This document shows, one piece after another, positions 36,577 through 44,627 of a stretch of DNA of 64,000 nucleotides. The stretch covers positions 62,001 to 126,000 of the forward strand of contig JBPOJB010000010.1 of NCBI GenBank assembly GCA_052034005.1, in the 5' to 3' direction. Below the pieces are notes generated by a model. That model was not told the origin of the DNA and ran no database searches. It saw nothing but the letters and a program-made list of their open reading frames with translations. Made by a program: the position numbers and the translations under genes. Source of the stretch: JAAYDI01 sp052034005. GTDB lineage: Bacteria; Planctomycetota; Planctomycetia; Pirellulales; Pirellulaceae. The stretch's first letter is position 1. Every line of letters begins with the position of its first letter.

Positions 36577-37968
36577 TCAGTATTCCTCGTCCGTGATGAT
36601 GCCCGGCTGTGGGACCGGGTACAGGCCGTCCGCGTCGGCTTGCACGGGCGCCGGCGAATCCATCGTGAACTTGTCGGCTCCCGGCGCGTATTCCCGCTCC
36701 GACTTGAGCATCTGCTCGAGCGTCAGTTCCTTGCCGGTATGGGCTGCCTTGCGGCCCAGGGAGCTGACCAGGCTGGCATAGACGCCGCGCTCCGTCTCGT
36801 TGTACGGCTTGTCGTGGCGGATGGCGTCCACTAGGTCGTTCCACTCGTTGAGGTATGGGTTCTCCTCACCCTGGGGGACCTGCGACTCCCAGACCTTCTG
36901 GGAGGCATCCGTATTGAGGCCCTTGAAGATCCGCGAGGGCGCCCCGCAGTCGCCGGCTGCCGACACGATCGCGCTGCCCTTGGTGCCCAGCGCATAGCTG
37001 TTGTAAATCGACGTGCAGCCGTCGATGCAGCGCCCGTCGCAGATCAGCTTGGCGCCGTCGGCGAACGTGTACTCCACGCTGTACGAATCGAAGTTCTGGT
37101 CGACCATCAAGTCCCCCGACGCGTTGTGGCGGTAATGGCGTCCGCCCAGCGCCTGCGCTTTGACCGGCCAGGCGTTCTTCATCCAGCAGCAGTGATCGAT
37201 GACGTGAATGTAGAAGTCGTTGAAACAGCCGCCGCTGGCCCAGATGAAGCTGTGAAAGTGCTGGATTTGCCACAACAGCTCGCTGGGCGTGCCGGGCCAT
37301 TTGCCGGAGAAGGCCGAGCCGACCGGGCCGGTCATCCGGTATGCGAACATCGTGACGATGTCGCCGATCGCGCCGTCCTGGATGCGGGCATGCAGTTGTT
37401 CGAGTGCCCGGGCATGGCGCGACATCAGGCCGACTCCGACCTTGAGGTTCTTGGCGACCGATTCCTCGCCGAGCTGGAGCATGCGTCGGGAGGTGGGGCC
37501 GTCAGCCGTCACGGGCTTCTCCATGAACACGTGGAGTCCCTTCTTGATGGCGTAGCCGAAATGCACCCAGCGGAACGCCAGCGGCGAGGCGAAAATGGCG
37601 ATGTCGCCCGGACGGAGGCAGTCCATGGCCTTCTGGTAGGCGTCGAAACCCACGAACTGACGTTCGGACGGTACGTCGACCTGGCTGGCGAAGTGGCCTT
37701 TCAGGGCGTTGAGCGTGTTGCGGACCCGGCCCTCGAAGACGTCCGCCAAGGCGACCAGCTTGATCGGGCCGTGCTTGACCGACATGGCGTCCGCCGCTGC
37801 GCCGGTTCCCCGGCCGCCGCATCCGATCAAAGCGACCTGGAGTGTATTGTCTTCCGCCGCATAGACGCGCGGGACCGCCAAGCCGGCCAGGGTGGTCACG
37901 GCAGCGATCCGGCCCGTGTTTTTCAGGAACTCGCGACGCGAGGAAGCACGATTCGTACTGGCGTTCAT
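36577..37968 (-). CDS. Gfo/Idh/MocA-family oxidoreductase with Tat signal (second copy)
   Basis: This 463-residue protein begins with a Tat signal (SRREFLKNTGRIAAVTTLAG) and a Rossmann domain (ALIGCGGRGTGAAADAM). The EKP motif is intact (VFMEKPVTAD), unlike the first family member at 7226-8554, where it reads QKP. The C-terminal domain has IQHFHSFIWASGGCFNDFYI and HVIDHCCWMKNAWP, typical of planctomycete secreted members. Substrate unknown. Upstream codons of the same frame (to 38106) are not protein-like. A possible promoter TTGCAT-N17-GACAAT lies in the divergent gap shared with the hydrogenase operon. Confidence 0.92.
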   Translation of the reverse strand: MNASTNRASSRREFLKNTGRIAAVTTLAGLAVPRVYAAEDNTLQVALIGCGGRGTGAAADAMSVKHGPIKLVALADVFEGRVRNTLNALKGHFASQVDVPSERQFVGFDAYQKAMDCLRPGDIAIFASPLAFRWVHFGYAIKKGLHVFMEKPVTADGPTSRRMLQLGEESVAKNLKVGVGLMSRHARALEQLHARIQDGAIGDIVTMFAYRMTGPVGSAFSGKWPGTPSELLWQIQHFHSFIWASGGCFNDFYIHVIDHCCWMKNAWPVKAQALGGRHYRHNASGDLMVDQNFDSYSVEYTFADGAKLICDGRCIDGCTSIYNSYALGTKGSAIVSAAGDCGAPSRIFKGLNTDASQKVWESQVPQGEENPYLNEWNDLVDAIRHDKPYNETERGVYASLVSSLGRKAAHTGKELTLEQMLKSEREYAPGADKFTMDSPAPVQADADGLYPVPQPGIITDEEY

Positions 37969-38077
37969 AGTCAATCTCCTGGTAGGGAAAGATGGATCGA
38001 GGCGGAACTCCTGTCGAGTCGAGCTCCGTCGTGTCGCGGCTTGCTCTGTCCAGGTGGGCCAAGCCTTGCAGTACGCG

Positions 38078-38106
38078 ATTGTCCACCCTGTGCCACGGCA
38101 ATGCAA
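38078..38106 (-). promoter_or_regulatory. Candidate promoter for the second Gfo/Idh/MocA gene
   Basis: On the minus strand TTGCAT (38101-38106) and GACAAT (38078-38083) are 17 bp apart, about 110 bp before ATG 37968, within the 259-bp divergent gap with the hydrogenase operon. Confidence 0.33.
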
Positions 38107-38227
38107 GACGGTGGGGTCCCGGATCGAAAGGCGCTTTTCACGGGCCTGGTTTTTCGGTAGGGTGGTGGAATGGTATCCCGTTGGCGCGGCCCGGTCTGGG
38201 ATCTTGGCTCATCCGGAGGGAGTAGGC

Positions 38228-39430
38228 ATGACAGCCGCCGTGAAGATCGGTAATCGGCTCTATTTGCCCCGCTCGGCACTCGATGAATTGATCCAGGTTC
38301 TGCGGCGGCAGGGCTATGCGGTTCTGGGTCCCCGGCTGGTGGACGGGACGATCTCGTTGCAGCCACTCGAGTCGGCGGACCAGCTTCCCAAGGGCCTGTC
38401 GGACGAGCAGGACGGGGGTTCGTACCGGGTCGTGGAGGGGGAACCGGATTTCACGTTCCAGTACGTGGTGGGGCCCGACGGGCCGAAGCGGTACCTGTTC
38501 CCCGCGCACCTGCGATTGTTCGAGTTCCACATCGAGGGGGACAATTTCGTGTTGGACGTCGGCCCGCCGCAGGTGCCCAAGCTGGCCATGTTGGGCGTGC
38601 GGGCCTGCGAGCTGGCGGCCATTGACATCCAGGACCGGGTGTTCGGCATGGATGATCCGCGTGTGTTCCGCTGCGAGGCGGAGCCGTGGTACACGCAGAT
38701 CCGCCAGGAGACGCTGATCATCGCGGTCAACTGCACGCGTCCGGGCGGGACATGCTTCTGCAGTTCCTGGGGCACCGGCCCGGAAGCGACGACCGGGTTC
38801 GACCTGGCGCTGACCGAGCTGCGGGACGGGTTCCTGGTGCAGGTGGGCTCCAAGCGCGGGCTGACATTGATCGAGCAGTTGCCGGTGCGTGAGCCGACGC
38901 AGGCGGAAGAGGAGCTGGCGGCGCTGAAGCTCGAGCGTGCCCGCGAGCGGATGGGCCGGCACCTGGAGACGGCCGGGCTCAAGGAGTTGCTGGACGAGGG
39001 GATCGAGTATCCGGAATGGGATGAGATCGCGCATCGCTGCCTGTCGTGCGGCAACTGCACGATGGTGTGCCCGACCTGTTTTTGCTGTACGGTCACGGAC
39101 ACGACCCACGTGACGTCCGGGCAGGAGGTGACTCGCACGCGGCAATGGGAATCGTGCTTCACGCACCAGTTCACCTATACGATCTCCGGTCCGGAACGGA
39201 ACACGATCCGCGGCCGGTACCGGCATTGGTTGCGTCACAAGCTCAGCACCTGGTGGGAGCAATTCGGCTGCAGCGGCTGTGTGGGCTGCGGGCGCTGCAT
39301 TACCTGGTGTCCGGTCGGCATCGACCTGACCGAGGAGGTCCGGCGATTGCGCGCGCGGAGTCTCGCCCACGGCGCTCGTCAACCGGTGTTGCGGAAAGGA
39401 GAAGTAGACCATGGACCAGTCCGTCGTTGA
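38228..39430 (+). CDS. hydB: Group 3b [NiFe] hydrogenase beta subunit (4Fe-4S protein)
   Basis: This 400-residue protein matches the beta subunit of cytoplasmic sulfhydrogenase-type hydrogenases. The N-terminal two thirds carry PAHLRLFEFHI, LGVRACELAAIDIQDR and PGGTCFCSSWGTGP. The C-terminal part has a ferredoxin-like pair of 4Fe-4S motifs: CLSCGNCTMVCPTCFC and CSGCVGCGRCITWCPVGID. It passes electrons between the gamma flavin subunit and the hydrogenase core. ATG 38228 has GGAGGGAG upstream; the 112 codons before it are not protein-like. The next gene overlaps its end by 20 bp, so the operon is translationally coupled. Confidence 0.92.
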   Translation: MTAAVKIGNRLYLPRSALDELIQVLRRQGYAVLGPRLVDGTISLQPLESADQLPKGLSDEQDGGSYRVVEGEPDFTFQYVVGPDGPKRYLFPAHLRLFEFHIEGDNFVLDVGPPQVPKLAMLGVRACELAAIDIQDRVFGMDDPRVFRCEAEPWYTQIRQETLIIAVNCTRPGGTCFCSSWGTGPEATTGFDLALTELRDGFLVQVGSKRGLTLIEQLPVREPTQAEEELAALKLERARERMGRHLETAGLKELLDEGIEYPEWDEIAHRCLSCGNCTMVCPTCFCCTVTDTTHVTSGQEVTRTRQWESCFTHQFTYTISGPERNTIRGRYRHWLRHKLSTWWEQFGCSGCVGCGRCITWCPVGIDLTEEVRRLRARSLAHGARQPVLRKGEVDHGPVRR

Positions 39431-40286
39431 GGCGCGCCCGGAACCGATTTGCGGGATGAACACCTGGATGTCCGTCCCGGCGCGGATCCTGGCGGTGCGG
39501 GAAGAGAACTTCAACACGCGCACCTACACGCTGCAGTTTGTGGACGAGCAGCTCCGCGACATGTACCGGTTCGCGCCCGGCCAGTTCAACATGCTGTACG
39601 TGCCGGGGGTGGGCGAAGCGGCCATCTCGATCAGTTCGGATCCGACCCGCACCGACACGCTGGACCACACGATCCGCCTGGTGGGCTCGGTGACGCGGGG
39701 GGTCGACCGCCTGCACGCGCACGCGCTGGTCGGGCTGCGCGGCCCGTTCGGTCGCGGCTGGCCGCTCCAGGCCATGGCTGGCAAGGACGTGGTGATCGTG
39801 GCCGGCGGCATCGGCCTGGCGCCCTTGCGGCCGGTGGTGTACTGGGTCCTCAAGCACCGCGATCAGTACCGCCGCGTCGTGCTGCTCTACGGCTGCCGCA
39901 CGCCGGAGGACCAGGTGTTTGAAGAGGAGCTCGAGCAGTGGGACCAGGGGGGGGCGATCCAGGTCCTGGTCACGGTCGACAACGCAACCGGGGACTGGGC
40001 CGGGCCGGTCGGCGTGGTGACCAGCCTGTTGCGGCGGATCAAGGTGAACGCCGAACGTACGGTCGTGCTGGTCTGCGGCCCGAAGGTGCTCAATCACGTG
40101 GCGGCGTGGAATTTCCTCCAGCTGCATGTGCCGCCGGAGAATGTCTACGTGAGCCTGGAGCGCAACATGAACTGCGGCTTCGGGCGTTGCGGGCATTGCC
40201 AATACGGTTCGAAGTTCATGTGCAAGGACGGGCCGGTGTTCTGTTTCTCCGAGGTCGCGGACATATTTGGCAAGGAAGAAATCTAG
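39411..40286 (+). CDS. hydG: Group 3b [NiFe] hydrogenase gamma subunit (FAD/NAD(P)-binding)
   Basis: This 291-residue protein belongs to the ferredoxin-NADP reductase superfamily. An FAD-binding barrel (YRFAPGQFNMLYVPGVGEAA) is followed by an NAD(P)-binding domain (VVIVAGGIGLAPLRPVVYW, VLLYGCRTPEDQ). A C-terminal 2Fe-2S motif reads CGFGRCGHCQYGSKFMC. It links NAD(P)H to the iron-sulfur chain of the hydrogenase. It overlaps the beta subunit gene by 20 bp and is followed 18 bp later by the delta subunit gene. The symbol follows the Pyrococcus hydBGDA naming. Confidence 0.93.
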   Translation: MDQSVVEARPEPICGMNTWMSVPARILAVREENFNTRTYTLQFVDEQLRDMYRFAPGQFNMLYVPGVGEAAISISSDPTRTDTLDHTIRLVGSVTRGVDRLHAHALVGLRGPFGRGWPLQAMAGKDVVIVAGGIGLAPLRPVVYWVLKHRDQYRRVVLLYGCRTPEDQVFEEELEQWDQGGAIQVLVTVDNATGDWAGPVGVVTSLLRRIKVNAERTVVLVCGPKVLNHVAAWNFLQLHVPPENVYVSLERNMNCGFGRCGHCQYGSKFMCKDGPVFCFSEVADIFGKEEI

Positions 40287-40304
40287 CGGGGAAGGTGCCT
40301 GATC

Positions 40305-41126
40305 ATGCCGGCAAAAAAGGTGGTGGATTCGCAGGCGTCCGGCAAGCCGCGCCTGGCGGTCTTCAAGTTCTCCAGCTGTGACGGCTGCCAACTGCAGCTT
40401 CTGAACCTGGAGGACGAGCTGCTCGACCTGGTGGGTGCGGTCGAGATCGCCTATTTCCTGGAGGCGCGCCGCCGCGAACTGCCGCCGCCCTACGATATCG
40501 GACTGGTCGAAGGCAGCGTCTCGACGGCGGAGGAGGAGGAGCGCATCCAGGTCGTGCGCCGGGACTGCAAGTACCTGGTGACGATCGGCGCCTGCGCGAC
40601 GTCGGGCGGGATCCAGGCCCTGCGCAACTGGGCGAACGTGGACGAGTTCGTCAGCCATGTCTATCCGCATCCCGAATACGTGCACACGCTGGAAACCGCC
40701 ACGCCGATCGCCGCGCACGTGTTCGTCGACTTCGAACTGCGCGGGTGCCCGGTCAACCAGTTCCAGCTGCTCGAGCTGATCTCGTCGCTGCTGGTCGGCC
40801 GCAAGCCCAACATCCCCACGCACAGCCTGTGCATCGAGTGCAAGCGGCGCGGGCTGCCGTGCGTGCTGGTCAGCTCGGCGCAGCCGTGCCTGGGCCCGAT
40901 CACGCAGGCCGGGTGCGGCGCGCTCTGCCCAGCGGTGGGACGGCCCTGCTACGGCTGCTTCGGCCCGATGGAGCAGCCGAACATGGCCTCGTTGGGCAGC
41001 TGGTTCACGGCGCGGCTGGGTTACGGTCCCCGCAAGATGAAACAGATGCTCCGCCTGTTCAACGGATACCTGGAACCCTTCAAGCAAGCGAGTGACCATT
41101 ATGAGCGGCTCGAAAAAGGAAGATAG
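40305..41126 (+). CDS. hydD: Group 3b [NiFe] hydrogenase delta (small) subunit
   Basis: This 273-residue protein is the NiFe small subunit related to complex I NuoB. The proximal cluster ligands are visible as FSSCDGCQLQLLNLED, VTIGACATSGG and RGCPVNQFQLLEL. A C-terminal stretch rich in Cys (CIECKRRGLPCVL, then CGALCPAVGRPCYGCFGP) supplies further 4Fe-4S ligands. There is no Tat signal, which fits a cytoplasmic group 3 enzyme. Its 3' end overlaps the large subunit gene by 26 bp, so the two core subunits are made together. Confidence 0.94.
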   Translation: MPAKKVVDSQASGKPRLAVFKFSSCDGCQLQLLNLEDELLDLVGAVEIAYFLEARRRELPPPYDIGLVEGSVSTAEEEERIQVVRRDCKYLVTIGACATSGGIQALRNWANVDEFVSHVYPHPEYVHTLETATPIAAHVFVDFELRGCPVNQFQLLELISSLLVGRKPNIPTHSLCIECKRRGLPCVLVSSAQPCLGPITQAGCGALCPAVGRPCYGCFGPMEQPNMASLGSWFTARLGYGPRKMKQMLRLFNGYLEPFKQASDHYERLEKGR

Positions 41127-42450
41127 CGCGACCCAGCGGTCGATCCGTGTCAAGGCGCTGGCGCGCGTGGAGGGCGAAGGGGCGCTGAACCTGACCATGG
41201 CCGGCGACCGGGTGGAGGAGTTGCAGCTGAAGATCTACGAGCCGCCGCGGTTCTTCGAGGCCTTCCTGCGCGGCCGGGATTACACCGAAGTGCCCGACAT
41301 CACCGCCCGGATCTGCGGCATCTGCCCGGTCGCCTACCAGATGGGCTCCTGCCACGCCCTGGAAAAAGCCATGGGCGTGTTCGACCAGATCGACCCGGGG
41401 ATCCGCAAGCTTCGCAACGTGCTGTACTGCGGCGAATGGGTCGAGAGCCATGTCCTGCACATGTTCCTGCTCCACCTGCCCGATTTCCTCGGTTTCGAAA
41501 GCGCCATCAGCATGGCCGCCGACCACGGACCGATCGTCAAGCGCGCGCTGCGCGTCAAGAAAGTGGGGAACGACATCCTGTCGCTCGTCGCCGGCCGCGC
41601 CGTGCACCCGGTGGGCGTCTGCGTCGGCGGGTTCTACCGCGCGCCCGATCCGCTGGAAGCCGCCCGGCTCGCCCGCGAAACCCGCGTCTGCCTCAACGAG
41701 ATGTGCGAACTGACGATGTTCCTCGCCGAGCAGATCAAGTATCCGACCTTCGAGCGGGATTACGAGTTCGTTGCGCTGTGCCCCGACGACGAGTACCCGA
41801 TGAACCTCGGCCGCATCCGCAGCAACAAAGGACTCAACGTGGACCAGGAGGAGTTCGGCCGGGCCGTCGAGGAACGGCAGGTGCCGCACAGCAACTCGTT
41901 CCATGCGGTCGTCAAGGACCGCGGACCATACCTGGTCGGTCCGCTCGCGCGCCTGAACCTGAACGCCGATAAACTGCGCCCGCGCGCCGCCGAACTGCTG
42001 CCCAAGGTCTGCCAGGCGATCGGCAGGACGCTGCCCTGGCGGAACAACTACCTGAGCCTGCTCGCGCGCAGCCTGGAATGCGTGCACGCGCTGGAGATGG
42101 CCGCCGACGAGCTTGCCGACTACGTGCCGCCCGCCCGCTCGCGCGTCCCGATTGTCCCGCGCGCCGGCGTGGGGTGCCACGGGACCGAGGCGCCCCGCGG
42201 CGTCTGCTGGCATGAGTACCGCACCGAAGCCGATGGCACGATCGCCTCCGCACGCATCATCGCGCCGACCACCCAGAACTACGCGACCATCGAAGAAGAC
42301 CTGCGCGAACTGGCCCCCCAACTCGCGTCCCTGCCGGACGAAGACCTCACCCTGCGCTGCGAACATGTCATCCGCAACTACGATCCTTGCATCAGTTGCA
42401 GCGTGCACTTCCTGAAAGTGAAGAGGCAACAAGTGCCAAGCAGCCGGTGA
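41101..42450 (+). CDS. hydA: Group 3b [NiFe] hydrogenase alpha (large) subunit
   Basis: This 449-residue protein holds the NiFe active site. The four nickel ligands are present: Cys72 and Cys75 in the L1 motif RICGICPVAYQMGSC, and Cys430 and Cys433 in the L2 motif DPCISCSVH. The maturation protease would cut after His436, releasing a 13-residue tail (FLKVKRQQVPSSR). That tail is partly encoded by a 7-bp-phase tract running across the stop codon. No maturation genes (hyp, endopeptidase) are in the window. ATG 41101 is preferred over a GTG three codons upstream. Together with hydBGD it should couple H2 and NAD(P)H, either as H2 uptake or as a redox valve during fermentation. Confidence 0.95.
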   Translation: MSGSKKEDSATQRSIRVKALARVEGEGALNLTMAGDRVEELQLKIYEPPRFFEAFLRGRDYTEVPDITARICGICPVAYQMGSCHALEKAMGVFDQIDPGIRKLRNVLYCGEWVESHVLHMFLLHLPDFLGFESAISMAADHGPIVKRALRVKKVGNDILSLVAGRAVHPVGVCVGGFYRAPDPLEAARLARETRVCLNEMCELTMFLAEQIKYPTFERDYEFVALCPDDEYPMNLGRIRSNKGLNVDQEEFGRAVEERQVPHSNSFHAVVKDRGPYLVGPLARLNLNADKLRPRAAELLPKVCQAIGRTLPWRNNYLSLLARSLECVHALEMAADELADYVPPARSRVPIVPRAGVGCHGTEAPRGVCWHEYRTEADGTIASARIIAPTTQNYATIEEDLRELAPQLASLPDEDLTLRCEHVIRNYDPCISCSVHFLKVKRQQVPSSR

Positions 42451-42489
42451 CCGCTGACCGGCCATCGACGTTCGGCGTTCGACGATCCC
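42434..42489. repeat. 7-bp-phase tract filling the hydrogenase/ABC permease convergent gap
   Basis: Eight heptamers in register: TGCCAAG, CAGCCGG, TGACCGC, TGACCGG, CCATCGA, CGTTCGG, CGTTCGA, CGATCCC. The hydrogenase large-subunit stop codon (42448-42450) opens the third unit, and the tract stops 3 bp before the permease stop codon. Adjacent units resemble each other more than distant ones, as if the repeat drifted stepwise. Confidence 0.65.
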
Positions 42490-42492
42490 AGG

Positions 42493-43461
42493 CTACTGCG
42501 CGCGCAGGCGGTCCAGCAGGACGGCGGCCACGATAATGACCCCCTTGACCACCAGCTGGTAGTAGGACGTGATCTGCAACAGATTCATCCCGTTATTGAT
42601 CGTGCCGATCATCAAGGCGCCGACCAGCGTCCCCCAGATGCCGCCCCGCCCACCCATCAGGCTTGTGCCGCCGATGACGACGGCGGCGATCACGTCCAGT
42701 TCGTATCCCATCCCCGCAATCGATTCGGCCGCGTTCAGTCGGGAGGTGAGGACGATCGCCCCCAACGCCGCGGTCAGGCCGCAGATCGTGTAGGACAGGG
42801 CCTTATAGAACCGGACGGGCACGCCCGAGAGCCTGGCGGCTTCCTCGTTGCCTCCGATGGCGTACAGGTAGCGGCCGAGCACGGTGTGCCGCAGGATGAC
42901 GGCGGCGCCGAGCACGGTGAGGGCGAAAATGACGATCGGCACCGGGACGCCGAAAAGCTCGCCCGACCCGATCGCGCGGAACGAGCCTCCAAACCCGCTG
43001 ATCGGCTGCCCGCCGGTGGAGATGTGCGCCACACCACGCGCAATGCTCATCATCCCCAGCGTCACCACGAACGGCGTGACCCGGCCCAACGTGATCACCG
43101 CCCCGTTGAGGCCCCCGATTCCGGCGCCCAGCAGCAACGACGCGGCAACCACCGCGGCCACCGGCCAGCCGCGATGCTCGAGGCTGGCACACGCGACGCC
43201 GGTCAGCGCGAGGATCGATCCGACCGACAGGTCGATGCCCGCCGTCACGATGACGAACGTCATCCCCACCGCCATGATGCCGATGATGGACGATTGCCGC
43301 AGGACATTGACCAGGTTATACGACGTCCGGAAGGACGGCTCGAGCACCGACAGCACGGCGACGATGCACAGCAGTCCGATCATGACCCCGTATTGGCTGA
43401 CGTCGATGTCCGCCCGCGGCCGCCCAATCCGGACCTCCTGCCCCGCACCGCTACCGGCCAT
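42493..43461 (-). CDS. Ribose-type ABC transporter permease (RbsC family)
   Basis: This 322-residue inner-membrane protein has about eight to ten hydrophobic segments and family signatures including IIGIMAVGMTFVIVTAGIDL, ILALTGVACAS and AVVIGGTSLMGGRGG. It would import a monosaccharide with the binding protein encoded just upstream, whose stop codon overlaps this gene's start by 11 bp. No ATPase (RbsA-type) gene lies in the operon or anywhere in the window. ATG 43461 is used; the upstream extension of the frame is Arg-rich and not protein-like. Confidence 0.92.
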   Translation of the reverse strand: MAGSGAGQEVRIGRPRADIDVSQYGVMIGLLCIVAVLSVLEPSFRTSYNLVNVLRQSSIIGIMAVGMTFVIVTAGIDLSVGSILALTGVACASLEHRGWPVAAVVAASLLLGAGIGGLNGAVITLGRVTPFVVTLGMMSIARGVAHISTGGQPISGFGGSFRAIGSGELFGVPVPIVIFALTVLGAAVILRHTVLGRYLYAIGGNEEAARLSGVPVRFYKALSYTICGLTAALGAIVLTSRLNAAESIAGMGYELDVIAAVVIGGTSLMGGRGGIWGTLVGALMIGTINNGMNLLQITSYYQLVVKGVIIVAAVLLDRLRAQ

Positions 43462-44419
43462 GCGTCGCCCCCTTGTCCTCCGCCTCGTCCAGGTTCTCGG
43501 CCGTGATGACAACGGGTGTGATGTAGACCTCGCGAGACTCGGGCGGAGACCCGCTGCGGATGAAGTCGACCAGCAACTTCAGCGCTGTCCTGGCCTGACG
43601 GCCCGGATACTGCTCGACGGTCGCGTCCAGCCGGCCCGCGCGGATGTAGCTCAGCGCGTCCGGGATGGCGTCATAGCCGATCGTGACGACGCGCGACAGG
43701 TCCACCTTGTTCGCTTCCAGGGCCTCGATCGCGCCAAGCATCATCTCGTCGTTGGCCGCGTAAACGGCTGAAAAGTCCCGGTGCACCTGCAGCAGGTTCT
43801 CCATCACCGACTGGCCTTGAGCGCGCTGGAAAGAGGCAGTCTGGCTGGCGGCGAACCGGATGCCCGTCGGCTCAATCACCTCGTGGAAACCGGCCCGCCG
43901 ATCGATCGCCGGGGACGCGCCGGGGGTCCCCTCAAGCTCGATCACGCTGCCTTTCCCCTCCAGCCGCTGGACAATGTACCGGGCCGCCACGCGGCCGCCC
44001 TCCACATTGTCCGCACCCACGTGGACCAGCACCTGCCCGCCGCTGACCTTGCGGTCCACCGTCGCCACCGGGATCCCCGCCCGGTTCAGCGCCTCGACGG
44101 CCGGCACCAGCGAGTCTGCTCCAATGGGGGACATCAACACGCCGTCCACGCCCCGGGCGATGAAGTCCTCGACATCCGACATCTGCTTGGCAGGCCTGTC
44201 CTCCGCGTCCGTCGTGATCACCGTCACGCCCAACGCGCGTGCCTCGTCCAGCACATTGTCCCGCAAGTGAATGAAGAACGGATGGGTCAGCGAGGGGACT
44301 GTCAAGCCGATGACCAGCGGGCCATCGCCCGGTTGAGCCCGCCGGCAACTGGGCAGGCATACGCCCAGGATACCGGCACATCCCAGCAGGAGGGTCGCGA
44401 TCACAACCTGTCGCTTCAT
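43451..44419 (-). CDS. Ribose-type sugar-binding lipoprotein
   Basis: This 322-residue periplasmic-binding protein of the RbsB/peripla_BP_4 type begins with a lipoprotein signal (IATLLLGCAGILGVCLPSC). The mature chain follows the family pattern: LVIGLTVPSLTHPFFIHL, AEDRPAKQMSDVEDFIARGV, DGVLMSPIGADSLVPAVEA, IPVATVDRKVSG and AVYAANDEMMLGAIEALEA. The sugar is unknown; pentoses fit the neighbourhood of arabinofuranosidases but this is inference. It overlaps the permease gene by 11 bp. ATG 44419 has a weak GAGGTG upstream. Confidence 0.92.
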   Translation of the reverse strand: MKRQVVIATLLLGCAGILGVCLPSCRRAQPGDGPLVIGLTVPSLTHPFFIHLRDNVLDEARALGVTVITTDAEDRPAKQMSDVEDFIARGVDGVLMSPIGADSLVPAVEALNRAGIPVATVDRKVSGGQVLVHVGADNVEGGRVAARYIVQRLEGKGSVIELEGTPGASPAIDRRAGFHEVIEPTGIRFAASQTASFQRAQGQSVMENLLQVHRDFSAVYAANDEMMLGAIEALEANKVDLSRVVTIGYDAIPDALSYIRAGRLDATVEQYPGRQARTALKLLVDFIRSGSPPESREVYITPVVITAENLDEAEDKGATHGR

Positions 44420-44627
44420 GGTGGACACCTCGGGCTTCGCCCTCTCGGGTTTTCCCCCATGTTCGCATCCGCAGCCACAGGACTCAAGATGCGGCACCCG
44501 GGCCGGGCGCGGCTCGCCCGGACCACCGGTCGACCCACCGGGCGGGCGAACGGTCAGCCGGCCGCCCGGTGGATTGCGCGGTTGCCTCCGCCGGTGGGTT
44601 GGCACACAATTCAGTCAAGGACCCGCC

